Part shown: positions 1 through 7,975 of the stretch, piece by piece
Position numbering within the stretch: the first letter of the stretch is position 1
How the letters are laid out: the number at the start of each line of letters is the position of its first letter
DNA from: Tenacibaculum maritimum NCIMB 2154
GTDB taxonomy: Bacteria; Bacteroidota; Bacteroidia; Flavobacteriales; Flavobacteriaceae
Direction: 5' to 3'
Assembly (NCBI RefSeq): GCF_900119795.1
Contig: NZ_LT634361.1
Coordinates: 3,147,001 to 3,211,000 of the forward strand
DNA: 64,000 bases
Program-made: the position numbers and the translations under genes
The notes under the pieces: model-generated
What the model saw: only the letters and a program-made list of their open reading frames with translations
Told to the model about the DNA's origin: nothing
Database searches by the model: none

Positions 1-1
1 T

Positions 2-142
2 AAAACCATTAAAGAGTTAGGCGATTTTAATGAGACTACTCTCTTTAAAGAAAGAACAATAAAATTACTCTTTAAAGAAGTTTTAAACCCTAATCGTGAT
101 GAATATATATGCTTTATAGAAACTATCTTTTTAAATTATTAG
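2..142 (+). CDS. C-terminal end of an unrecognised protein (cut by window edge)
   Basis: Open frame of 46 codons plus TAG that enters from the left edge; the true start lies outside the window. The visible tail is Lys/Glu/Phe-rich and ends in ETIFLNY. I do not recognise the family. Its stop is only 4 nt before the first lipoprotein ATG. The last 30 or so bases (113-142) closely match the 39-nt spacers between all later lipoprotein genes, so this gene appears to have donated its 3' end to the duplicated unit. Confidence 0.6.
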   Translation, partial: KTIKELGDFNETTLFKERTIKLLFKEVLNPNRDEYICFIETIFLNY

Positions 143-146
143 AAAA

Positions 147-737
147 ATGAAAAAATATATAATTTTAGCTACTTTAATTTTACTTATCAGCTGTAAAGTT
201 AAAACACCTATTGTAAAACTAACTACTTCAGACAAATATGAGATTGTTTTATTGAATGACGGTGAGAAAGATTTTTGGATTATATCAATTCCTTTTGAAA
301 TAACTATTACTAATCCTTCATATAAAAAAAGAAGATTATCTTATTATAAATATTATTGTAATAAATCTTCTATAAAGAAAAAAAAATGTTATTCAGCAAT
401 AATGTACGGAGAAACTCAAGGAATATTAAATAAAAAATATGTTTGGAACGACAATTTAAAGCCTAAACAAACTAAAAAATACATTATTTATTCTAGACAC
501 ATTATAGACACTTTAAAATACCCACGTTCTTTTTTTAAAGAATATTACCAAAAATTAAAAGAAAGTAGTTTAAAAGATTCTTTACCAGTCGGTACCTTAG
601 CTGAATTTAAAAAGAAGCACCCTAAAATGATAGCTCATCTATTAAAAAAGGATTCTATTCATTTTAGGTTCCCATTTCCAAAAAGAGATAAAATAAGAGG
701 ATTGTCAGAAGGTGTTAGGGTTCCTGTTGTTTATTAG
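147..737 (+). CDS. Array lipoprotein 1 (core type A)
   Basis: 196 aa. SPII signal peptide of 15 residues with lipobox LISC and lipidated Cys16, so a membrane-anchored lipoprotein facing the periplasm or surface. No acidic surface-export signal follows Cys16 (next residues KVKTP). The core has two cysteines, Cys71 and Cys81, that could form a disulfide. The second half carries the motif DTLKYPRSFF and a Lys-rich helical stretch, and the protein ends in PVVY as in all copies. Function unknown; no family recognised. It is the first gene of the array and its core is identical to that of gene 6. Confidence 0.9.
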   Translation: MKKYIILATLILLISCKVKTPIVKLTTSDKYEIVLLNDGEKDFWIISIPFEITITNPSYKKRRLSYYKYYCNKSSIKKKKCYSAIMYGETQGILNKKYVWNDNLKPKQTKKYIIYSRHIIDTLKYPRSFFKEYYQKLKESSLKDSLPVGTLAEFKKKHPKMIAHLLKKDSIHFRFPFPKRDKIRGLSEGVRVPVVY

Positions 738-776
738 CATTTTTAGTAGAAACCATCTTTTTAAGCTATTAGAAAA

Positions 777-1379
777 ATGAAAAAATATATAATTTTAGCT
801 TCTTTAATTTTACTTATCAGTTGTAAAGCTAAAACACCTATTGTAAAATTAACTACTTCAGATAAGTATCCTGTTATTTTATTACCTAGCAAAAAAAACA
901 AAGGAGTTTGGGATATTAGTTTTCCTTTTAATATAGCCATCACTAATCCTTCATATAAAAAAAGAAGATTATCTTATTATAAATATTATTGTAATTATTA
1001 TTATTTAAAAAAAGAAAAAAAAATATGCGGTAAAGGACTAATGTATAAATTAGATAAAGGAAATTTACTAAAAAAAAGTATATGGGAGGATAAAGACATA
1101 CCATGGAAAACAACTAAAAAATATATTTTTTATTCAAGACATTATTTAGATACCTTAAAATACCCGCGTTCTTTTTTTAAAGAATATTACCAAAAATTAA
1201 AAGAAAGTGGTTTAAAAGATTCTTTACCAGTTGGTACTTTAGCTGAATTTAAAAAGAAACACCCTAAAATACTCGAGGATTTATTAAAAAATGATTCTAT
1301 TCATTTTAGGTTTCCATTTCCAAAAAGAGATAAAATAAGAGGGTTATCAGAAGGTGTTAGGGTTCCTGTTGTTTATTAG
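777..1379 (+). CDS. Array lipoprotein 2 (core type B)
   Basis: 200 aa. Same signal peptide and Cys16 lipobox as gene 1. The core is type B, with Cys72 and Cys84 flanking a Tyr/Lys-rich loop. It carries KILEDLLKN in place of the KMIAHLLKK found in most copies, a variant shared only with gene 12. The C-terminal tail matches that of genes 1 and 7. This pairing of one core with a different tail shows that segments were exchanged independently. Function unknown. Confidence 0.9.
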   Translation: MKKYIILASLILLISCKAKTPIVKLTTSDKYPVILLPSKKNKGVWDISFPFNIAITNPSYKKRRLSYYKYYCNYYYLKKEKKICGKGLMYKLDKGNLLKKSIWEDKDIPWKTTKKYIFYSRHYLDTLKYPRSFFKEYYQKLKESGLKDSLPVGTLAEFKKKHPKILEDLLKNDSIHFRFPFPKRDKIRGLSEGVRVPVVY

Positions 1380-1418
1380 CATTTTTAGTAGAAACCATCT
1401 TTTTAAATTATTAGAAAA

Positions 1419-1994
1419 ATGAAAAAATATATAATTTTAACTACTTTAACTTTACTTATCAGTTGTAAAGCTAAAACACCTATTGTAAAACTAACTACTT
1501 CAGATAAATATGAGATTGTTTTAAGAAATAGCGAAAAATTAAAAGGCTTTTGGGCTATATGGTTTCCTTTCGAAATAGAAATTACAAACGATTCTTATAA
1601 AGATAAAGGGTTTACACATTACAAACATTATTGTAGTCCTTCTTCTAAATGTAGTAATGCTAGATTATACTTAATAGATAAAAATAAATTAATTAAACAA
1701 AGTATTGGTCAGATTAAAAAGATAGGAGTCTATAGTAAAAAAAAATATGTTATATATTCAGAATATTATATAGACACTTTAAAATACCCACGTTCTTTTT
1801 TTAAAGAATATTACCAAAAATTAAAAGAAAGTGGTTTAAAAGATTCTTTACCAGTCGGTACCTTAGCTGAATTTAAAAAGAAACACCCAAAAATGGTAGC
1901 ACATTTATTAAAAAAGGATTCTATTTATTTTAGTTTTCCAAGACTAGATAACGGAAATAAGTTTGAAGGACCTACTGTTCCTGTTGTTTATTAG
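1419..1994 (+). CDS. Array lipoprotein 3 (core type C, divergent C-terminus)
   Basis: 191 aa, the shortest copy. Signal peptide with lipobox LISC. Core type C, with the close cysteine pair Cys72/Cys78. After the shared helical region it departs from every other copy: the usual FPFPKRDK tail is replaced by SFPRLDNGNKFEG before the common PVVY end. So there is a second variable zone near the C-terminus. Function unknown. Confidence 0.9.
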   Translation: MKKYIILTTLTLLISCKAKTPIVKLTTSDKYEIVLRNSEKLKGFWAIWFPFEIEITNDSYKDKGFTHYKHYCSPSSKCSNARLYLIDKNKLIKQSIGQIKKIGVYSKKKYVIYSEYYIDTLKYPRSFFKEYYQKLKESGLKDSLPVGTLAEFKKKHPKMVAHLLKKDSIYFSFPRLDNGNKFEGPTVPVVY

Positions 1995-2033
1995 CATTTT
2001 TAGTAGAAACCATCTTTTTAAACTATTAGTAAA

Positions 2034-2618
2034 ATGAAAAAATATATAATTTTAGCTTCTTTAATTTTACTTATCAGTTGTAAAGCTAAAACACCTATTG
2101 TAAAACTAACTACTTCAAATAAATATGAAGTTGTTTTAATAACAGATGAAAAGTTGAAAAATTTTTGGGCTATTAGTTTTCCTTTTGAAATAGAAATTAC
2201 AAACGATTCTTATAAAGATAAAGGGTTTACATATTACAAATATTATTATAGCCGCTCTTCTAAATACAATAGAGGAATACTGTATTTAATAGATAAAAAT
2301 AAATTAATTAAACAAGGTATTGGTCAGATTAAAAAGATAGGAGTCTATAGTAAAAAAAAATATGTCATGTACTCAAAACACATTATAGACACTTTAAAAT
2401 ACCCGCGTTCTTTTTTTAAAGAATATTACCAAAAATTAAAAGAAAGTGGTTTAAAAGACTCTTTACCAGTTGGCACCTTAGCTGAATTTAAAAAGAAACA
2501 CCCAAAAATGGTAGCTCATCTATTAAAAAAGGATTCTATTTATTTTAGGTTTCCATTTCCAAAAAGAGATAAAGTAAAAGGTTATTCAGAGGGGGTTAAA
2601 GTTCCTGTTGTTTATTAG
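2034..2618 (+). CDS. Array lipoprotein 4 (core type D, no core cysteines)
   Basis: 194 aa. Lipobox LISC, Cys16. Core type D aligns without gaps to type C, but both core cysteines are tyrosines (Tyr72, Tyr78), which fits joint loss of a disulfide. The tail KVKGYSEGVKVPVVY is shared with genes 9 to 12. Its core is the same as that of gene 9. Function unknown. Confidence 0.9.
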   Translation: MKKYIILASLILLISCKAKTPIVKLTTSNKYEVVLITDEKLKNFWAISFPFEIEITNDSYKDKGFTYYKYYYSRSSKYNRGILYLIDKNKLIKQGIGQIKKIGVYSKKKYVMYSKHIIDTLKYPRSFFKEYYQKLKESGLKDSLPVGTLAEFKKKHPKMVAHLLKKDSIYFRFPFPKRDKVKGYSEGVKVPVVY

Positions 2619-2657
2619 CATTTTTAGCAGAAACCATCTTTTTAAATTATTAGAAAA

Positions 2658-3260
2658 ATGAAAAAATATATAATTTTAGCTACTTTAACTTTACTTATCA
2701 GCTGTAAAGTTAAAACACCTATTGTAAAACTAACTACTTCAGATAAGTATCAAGTAGTTTTAAGAAATAGCGAAAAATTAAAAGGATTTTGGGCGATACA
2801 ATTTCCTTTTGAAATAGAAATTACAAATGATTCTTATAGAAATAGAATGTTACTTCATTTTCAATATTATTGTAATTATTATTATTTAAAAAAAGAAAAA
2901 AAAGGGTGTAGTGAGGGGGTAATGTATAAAATAGATAAAGACAAATTAATAAATAAAAGGGTATGGAAAGATAAAGACATAACATGGAAAACGACTAAAA
3001 AATATGTTTTTTATTCAAGGCATTATTTAGATACCTTAAAATACCCGCGTTCTTTTTTTAAAGAATATTACCAAAAATTAAAAGAAAGTGGTTTAAAAGA
3101 TTCTTTACCAGTCGGTACCTTAGCTGAATTTAAAAAGAAACACCCAAAAATGATAGCACATTTATTAAAAAAGGATTCTATTAATTTTATTTTTCCATTT
3201 CCAAAAAGAGATAAAATAAGAGGATTGGGAGAAGGGGTTAAAGTTCCTGTTGTTTATTAG
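2658..3260 (+). CDS. Array lipoprotein 5 (core type E)
   Basis: 200 aa. Lipobox LISC, Cys16. Core type E begins like type C (RNSEKLKGFWAI) and continues like type B (Cys72, a Tyr-rich loop, Cys84, then a Trp-containing segment), so type E may itself be an old B/C recombinant. The tail is IRGLGEGVKVPVVY, shared with genes 6 and 8. Function unknown. Confidence 0.9.
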   Translation: MKKYIILATLTLLISCKVKTPIVKLTTSDKYQVVLRNSEKLKGFWAIQFPFEIEITNDSYRNRMLLHFQYYCNYYYLKKEKKGCSEGVMYKIDKDKLINKRVWKDKDITWKTTKKYVFYSRHYLDTLKYPRSFFKEYYQKLKESGLKDSLPVGTLAEFKKKHPKMIAHLLKKDSINFIFPFPKRDKIRGLGEGVKVPVVY

Positions 3261-3299
3261 TATTTTTAGTAGAAACCATCTTTTTAAGCTATTAGAAAA

Positions 3300-3890
3300 A
3301 TGAAAAAATATATAATTTTAGCTTCTTTAATTTTACTTATCAGTTGTAAAGCTAAGACACCTATTGTAAAACTAACTACTTCAGATAAATATGAGATTGT
3401 TTTATTGAATGACGGTGAGAAAGATTTTTGGATTATATCAATTCCTTTTGAAATAACTATTACTAATCCTTCATATAAAAAAAGAAGATTATCTTATTAT
3501 AAATATTATTGTAATAAGTCTTCTATAAAGAAAAAAAAATGTTATTCAGCAATAATGTACGGAGAAACTCAAGGAATATTAAATAAAAAATATGTTTGGA
3601 ACGACAATTTAAAGCCTAAACAAACTAAAAAATACATTATTTATTCTAGACACATTATAGACACTTTAAAATACCCACGTTCTTTTTTTAAAGAATATTA
3701 CCAAAAATTAAAAGAAAGTAGTTTAAAAGATTCTTTACCAGTAGGTACTTTAGCTGAATTTAAAAAGAAACACCCTAAAATGGTAGCACATTTATTAAAA
3801 AAGGATTCTATTAATTTTATTTTTCCATTTCCAAAAAGAGATAAAATAAGAGGATTGGGAGAGGGTGTTAAAGTTCCTGTTGTTTATTAG
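3300..3890 (+). CDS. Array lipoprotein 6 (core type A)
   Basis: 196 aa. The core (residues 31 to about 120) is identical in protein sequence to gene 1, but the tail (SINFIFPFP and IRGLGEGVK) is that of gene 5. Cys71/Cys81 are retained. It sits between two type E genes (5 and 7), as if a type A unit had been inserted or converted between copies. Function unknown. Confidence 0.9.
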   Translation: MKKYIILASLILLISCKAKTPIVKLTTSDKYEIVLLNDGEKDFWIISIPFEITITNPSYKKRRLSYYKYYCNKSSIKKKKCYSAIMYGETQGILNKKYVWNDNLKPKQTKKYIIYSRHIIDTLKYPRSFFKEYYQKLKESSLKDSLPVGTLAEFKKKHPKMVAHLLKKDSINFIFPFPKRDKIRGLGEGVKVPVVY

Positions 3891-3929
3891 CATTTTTAGT
3901 AGAAACCATCTTTTTAAGCTATTAGAAAA

Positions 3930-4532
3930 ATGAAAAAATATATAATTTTAGCTTCTTTAATTTCACTTATCAGCTGTAAAGTTAAAACACCTATTGTAAA
4001 ACTAACTACTTCAGATAAGTATCAAGTAGTTTTAAGAAATAGCGAAAAATTAAAAGGATTTTGGGCGATACAATTTCCTTTTGAAATAGAAATTACAAAT
4101 GATTCTTATAGAAATAGAATGTTACTTCATTTTCAATATTATTGTAATTATTATTATTTAAAAAAAGAAAAAAAAGGGTGTAGTGAGGGGGTAATGTATA
4201 AAATAGATAAAGACAAATTAATAAATAAAAGGGTATGGAAAGATAAAGACATAACATGGAAAACGACTAAAAAATACCTTTTTTACTCAAGACATTATTT
4301 AGATACTTTAAAATACCCGCGTTCTTTTTTTAAAGAATATTACCAAAAATTAAAAGAAAGTGGTTTAAAAGATTCTTTACCAGTTGGTACTTTAGCTGAA
4401 TTTAAAAAGAAACACCCTAAAATGATAGCACATTTATTAAAAAAGGATTCTATTCATTTTAGGTTTCCATTTCCAAAAAGAGACAAAATAAGAGGGTTGT
4501 CAGAAGGTGTTAGGGTTCCTGTTATTTATTAG
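3930..4532 (+). CDS. Array lipoprotein 7 (core type E)
   Basis: 200 aa. The signal peptide varies slightly (LISLISC). The core is nearly identical to gene 5, with Cys72/Cys84. The tail matches genes 1 and 2 (IRGLSEGVR) and ends in PVIY instead of PVVY. Function unknown. Confidence 0.9.
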   Translation: MKKYIILASLISLISCKVKTPIVKLTTSDKYQVVLRNSEKLKGFWAIQFPFEIEITNDSYRNRMLLHFQYYCNYYYLKKEKKGCSEGVMYKIDKDKLINKRVWKDKDITWKTTKKYLFYSRHYLDTLKYPRSFFKEYYQKLKESGLKDSLPVGTLAEFKKKHPKMIAHLLKKDSIHFRFPFPKRDKIRGLSEGVRVPVIY

Positions 4533-4571
4533 CATTTTTAATAGAAACCATCTTTTTAAGCTATTAGAAAA

Positions 4572-5156
4572 ATGAAAAAATATATAATTTTAACTACTTT
4601 AACTTTACTTATCAACTGTAAAGTTAAAACACCCATTGTCAAATTGACTACTTCAGATAAGTATCAAGTAGTTTTAAGAAATAGCGAAAAATTAAAAGGC
4701 TTTTGGGCTATATGGTTTCCTTTCGAAATAGAAATTACAAACGATTCTTATAAAGATAAAGGGTTTACATATTACAAACATTATTGTAGTCCTTCTTCTA
4801 AATGTAGTAATGCTAGATTATACTTAATAGATAACGATAAATTAACCTGGCAAAGTATTGGAGGAATAAAAAAAATAGGAATCTATAAAAAAAAGAAATA
4901 TGTTATATATTCAGAATATTATTTAGACACTTTAAAATACCCGCGTTCTTTTTTTAAAGAATATTACCAAAAATTAAAAGAAAGTGGTTTAAAAGATTCT
5001 TTACCCGTTGGTACCTTAGCTGAATTTAAAAAGAAACACCCAAAAATGATAGCACATTTATTAAAAAAGGATTCTATTCATTTTAGGTTTCCATTTCCAA
5101 AAAGAGATAAAATAAGAGGATTGGGAGAAGGGGTTAAAGTTCCTGTTGTTTATTAG
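4572..5156 (+). CDS. Array lipoprotein 8 (core type C)
   Basis: 194 aa. The lipobox reads LINC, not LISC; this is still a plausible SPII site. Core type C with Cys72/Cys78, but its second part (NDKLTWQSIGGIKKIGIYKKKK) differs from gene 3, so type C has two sub-variants. The tail matches gene 5. Function unknown. Confidence 0.9.
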   Translation: MKKYIILTTLTLLINCKVKTPIVKLTTSDKYQVVLRNSEKLKGFWAIWFPFEIEITNDSYKDKGFTYYKHYCSPSSKCSNARLYLIDNDKLTWQSIGGIKKIGIYKKKKYVIYSEYYLDTLKYPRSFFKEYYQKLKESGLKDSLPVGTLAEFKKKHPKMIAHLLKKDSIHFRFPFPKRDKIRGLGEGVKVPVVY

Positions 5157-5195
5157 CATTTTTAGCAGAAACCATCTTTTTAAATTATTAGAAAA

Positions 5196-5780
5196 ATGAA
5201 AAAATATATAATTTTAACTACTTTAACTTTACTTATCAGCTGTAAAGCTAAAACACCTATTGTAAAACTAACTACTTCAAATAAATATGAAGTTGTTTTA
5301 ATAACAGATGAAAAGTTGAAAAATTTTTGGGCTATTAGTTTTCCTTTTGAAATAGAAATTACAAACGATTCTTATAAAGATAAAGGGTTTACATATTACA
5401 AATATTATTATAGCCGCTCTTCTAAATACAATAGAGGAATACTGTATTTAATAGATAAAAATAAATTAATTAAACAAGGTATTGGTCAGATTAAAAAGAT
5501 AGGAGTCTATAGTAAAAAAAAATATGTCATGTACTCAAAACACATTATAGACACTTTAAAATACCCGCGTTCTTTTTTTAAAGAATATTACCAAAAATTA
5601 AAAGAAAGTGGTTTAAAAGATTCTTTACCAGTTGGTACTTTAGCTGAATTTAAAAAGAAACACCCAAAAATGGTAGCTCATCTATTAAAAAAGGATTCTA
5701 TTTATTTTAGGTTTCCATTTCCAAAAAGAGATAAAGTAAAAGGTTATTCAGAGGGGGTTAAAGTTCCTGTTGTTTATTAG
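5196..5780 (+). CDS. Array lipoprotein 9 (core type D, no core cysteines)
   Basis: 194 aa. Apart from a few signal-peptide residues the protein is the same as gene 4, including Tyr72/Tyr78 in place of the cysteine pair. It starts a run of four units (9 to 12) that share the KVKGYSEGVK tail, which suggests recent duplication. Function unknown. Confidence 0.9.
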   Translation: MKKYIILTTLTLLISCKAKTPIVKLTTSNKYEVVLITDEKLKNFWAISFPFEIEITNDSYKDKGFTYYKYYYSRSSKYNRGILYLIDKNKLIKQGIGQIKKIGVYSKKKYVMYSKHIIDTLKYPRSFFKEYYQKLKESGLKDSLPVGTLAEFKKKHPKMVAHLLKKDSIYFRFPFPKRDKVKGYSEGVKVPVVY

Positions 5781-5819
5781 CATTTTTAGCAGAAACCATC
5801 TTTTTAAATTATTAGAAAA

Positions 5820-6404
5820 ATGAAAAAATATATAATTTTAACTACTTTAACTTTACTTATCAACTGTAAAGTTAAAACACCCATTGTCAAATTGACTACT
5901 TCAGATAAGTATCAAGTAGTTTTAAGAAATAGCGAAAAATTAAAAGGCTTTTGGGCTATATGGTTTCCTTTCGAAATAGAAATTACAAACGATTCTTATA
6001 AAGATAAAGGGTTTACATATTACAAACATTATTGTAGTCCTTCTTCTAAATACAATAGAGGAATACTGTATTTAATAGATAAAAATAAATTAATTAAACA
6101 AGGTATTGGTCAGATTAAAAAGATAGGAGTCTATAGTAAAAAAAAATATGTCATGTACTCAAAACACATTATAGACACTTTAAAATACCCGCGTTCTTTT
6201 TTTAAAGAATATTACCAAAAATTAAAAGAAAGTGGTTTAAAAGATTCTTTACCAGTTGGTACTTTAGCTGAATTTAAAAAGAAACACCCAAAAATGGTAG
6301 CTCATCTATTAAAAAAGGATTCTATTTATTTTAGGTTTCCATTTCCAAAAAGAGATAAAGTAAAAGGTTATTCAGAGGGGGTTAAAGTTCCTGTTGTTTA
6401 TTAG
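5820..6404 (+). CDS. Array lipoprotein 10 (C/D chimera)
   Basis: 194 aa. The N-terminal part through CSPSSK is that of gene 8 (type C, lipobox LINC); from YNRGILY onward it is that of genes 4 and 9 (type D). The junction lies near base 6050. Because it falls between the two core cysteine positions, the protein keeps Cys72 but has Tyr78, leaving a single core cysteine. This is direct evidence of recombination between units. Function unknown. Confidence 0.9.
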   Translation: MKKYIILTTLTLLINCKVKTPIVKLTTSDKYQVVLRNSEKLKGFWAIWFPFEIEITNDSYKDKGFTYYKHYCSPSSKYNRGILYLIDKNKLIKQGIGQIKKIGVYSKKKYVMYSKHIIDTLKYPRSFFKEYYQKLKESGLKDSLPVGTLAEFKKKHPKMVAHLLKKDSIYFRFPFPKRDKVKGYSEGVKVPVVY

Positions 6405-6443
6405 CATTTTTAGCAGAAACCATCTTTTTAAATTATTAGAAAA

Positions 6444-7028
6444 ATGAAAAAATATATAATTTTAACTACTTTAACTTTACTTATCAACTGTAAAGTTAAA
6501 ACACCCATTGTCAAATTGACTACTTCAGATAAGTATCAAGTAGTTTTAAGAAATAGCGAAAAATTAAAAGGCTTTTGGGCTATATGGTTTCCTTTCGAAA
6601 TAGAAATTACAAACGATTCTTATAAAGATAAAGGGTTTACATATTACAAACATTATTGTAGTCCTTCTTCTAAATGTAGTAATGCTAGATTATACTTAAT
6701 AGATAACGATAAATTAACCTGGCAAAGTATTGGAGGAATAAAAAAAATAGGAATCTATAAAAAAAAGAAATATGTTATATATTCAGAATATTATTTAGAC
6801 ACTTTAAAATACCCGCGTTCTTTTTTTAAAGAATATTACCAAAAATTAAAAGAAAGTGGTTTAAAAGATTCTTTACCAGTTGGTACCTTAGCTGAATTTA
6901 AAAAGAAACACCCAAAAATGGTAGCTCATCTATTAAAAAAGGATTCTATTTATTTTAGGTTTCCATTTCCAAAAAGAGATAAAGTAAAAGGTTATTCAGA
7001 GGGTGTTAAAGTTCCTGTTGTTTATTAG
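6444..7028 (+). CDS. Array lipoprotein 11 (core type C)
   Basis: 194 aa. The first ~150 residues are the same as gene 8 (LINC lipobox, Cys72/Cys78, TWQSIGGIKK), while the end (KMVAHLL, SIYFRF, KVKGYSEGVK) is that of genes 9 and 10. Function unknown. Confidence 0.9.
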   Translation: MKKYIILTTLTLLINCKVKTPIVKLTTSDKYQVVLRNSEKLKGFWAIWFPFEIEITNDSYKDKGFTYYKHYCSPSSKCSNARLYLIDNDKLTWQSIGGIKKIGIYKKKKYVIYSEYYLDTLKYPRSFFKEYYQKLKESGLKDSLPVGTLAEFKKKHPKMVAHLLKKDSIYFRFPFPKRDKVKGYSEGVKVPVVY

Positions 7029-7067
7029 CATTTTTAGTAGAAACCATATTTTTAAGCTATTAGAAAA

Positions 7068-7670
7068 ATGAAAAAATATATAATTTTAACTACTTTAACT
7101 TTACTTATCAGCTGTAAAGCTAAAACACCTATTGTAAAACTAACTACTTCAGATAAGTATCCAGTTATTTTATTACCTAGCAAAAAAAATAAAGGAGTTT
7201 GGGATATTAGTTTTCCTTTTAATATAGCTATCACTAATCCTTCATATAAAACAAAAAGATTATCTTATTATAAATATTATTGTAATTATTATTATTTAAA
7301 AAAAGAAAAAAAAATATGTGGTAAAGGACTAATGTATAAATTAGATAAAGGAAATTTACTAAAAAAAAGTATATGGGAGGATAAAGACATACCATGGAAA
7401 ACAACTAAAAAATATGTTTTTTATTCAAGACATTATTTAGATACCTTAAAATACCCGCGTTCTTTTTTTAAAGAATATTACCAAAAATTAAAAGAAAGTG
7501 GTTTAAAAGATTCTTTACCAGTTGGTACTTTAGCTGAATTTAAAAAGAAACACCCTAAAATACTCGAGGATTTATTAAAAAAGGATTCTATTTATTTTAG
7601 TTTTCCGTTTCCAAAAAGAGATAAAGTAAAAGGTTATTCAGAGGGTGTTAAAGTTCCTGTTGTTTATTAG
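7068..7670 (+). CDS. Array lipoprotein 12 (core type B)
   Basis: 200 aa, the last complete copy. Core type B as in gene 2, with SYKTKRLSYY where gene 2 has SYKKRRLSYY, Cys72/Cys84 retained, and the KILEDLLKK variant shared with gene 2. The tail is that of genes 9 to 11. Function unknown. Confidence 0.9.
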   Translation: MKKYIILTTLTLLISCKAKTPIVKLTTSDKYPVILLPSKKNKGVWDISFPFNIAITNPSYKTKRLSYYKYYCNYYYLKKEKKICGKGLMYKLDKGNLLKKSIWEDKDIPWKTTKKYVFYSRHYLDTLKYPRSFFKEYYQKLKESGLKDSLPVGTLAEFKKKHPKILEDLLKKDSIYFSFPFPKRDKVKGYSEGVKVPVVY

Positions 7671-7709
7671 CATTTTTAGCAGAAACCATCTTTTTAAGCT
7701 ATTAGAAAA

Positions 7710-7745
7710 ATGAAAAAATATATAATTTTAAAAGGCAGTAACTAA
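7710..7745 (+). pseudogene. Truncated 13th array lipoprotein
   Basis: After the usual 39-nt spacer the first seven codons of the lipoprotein gene (MKKYIIL) are intact, then the sequence leaves the repeat and stops after KGSN. No lipobox is present, so no lipoprotein can be made. It marks the right boundary of the array and is probably a recombination or deletion scar. Confidence 0.85.
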
Positions 7746-7975
7746 GTAAATTTTTATTTACAACTATTGTAGGTGCATTTGGTAAAAAGAGTAAGCTACT
7801 AAACACCAAAGAATTTGAGCATTATACCATTGCTAAAATCACCTTACAATCTACAGACCAACAAGAAAACAAACAATATAAAGACGCCTTAAACAAAGTC
7901 GAAGGAAAAACCAGTCCTTTTTATATTGCTATGGATGCCGAGCCCGTTCATCAAAATTGGTTTGAGGTACAATAA
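7742..7975 (+). pseudogene. 3' remnant of an unrecognised gene downstream of the array
   Basis: Starting after an in-frame TAA at 7739-7741, a frame of 77 codons runs to a TAA at 7973-7975. It has no usable ATG near its left end. The peptide has normal protein composition (for example KTSPFYIAMDAEP and HQNWFEVQ), unlike the Lys/Tyr-rich array genes. It looks like the C-terminal part of a gene whose start was lost when the array junction formed. I do not recognise the family. Confidence 0.5.

Larger units (their letters stand above)
113..7730 (+). repeat. Tandem array of 12 complete lipoprotein gene units plus a truncated 13th
   Basis: Gene starts are spaced 630, 642, 615, 624, 642, 630, 642, 624, 624, 624, 624 and 642 bp apart. 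Each unit is a lipoprotein gene plus a 39-nt spacer that is nearly invariant. The first ~90 bp and the second half of each gene are almost identical between copies; the middle falls into five types: A (genes 1, 6), B (2, 12), C (3, 8, 11), D (4, 9) and E (5, 7), with gene 10 a C/D chimera. No terminator hairpin and no TAnnTTTG box is visible in the spacers, so one long transcript is likely. Near-identity of flanks means short-read assembly could have collapsed or expanded the array. Confidence 0.95.

Noticed and set aside
761..943. Minus-strand open frames inside the lipoprotein array (also at 7052-7234)
   Set aside because: Antisense of the conserved signal peptide and core type B; they occur only because the gene is duplicated.
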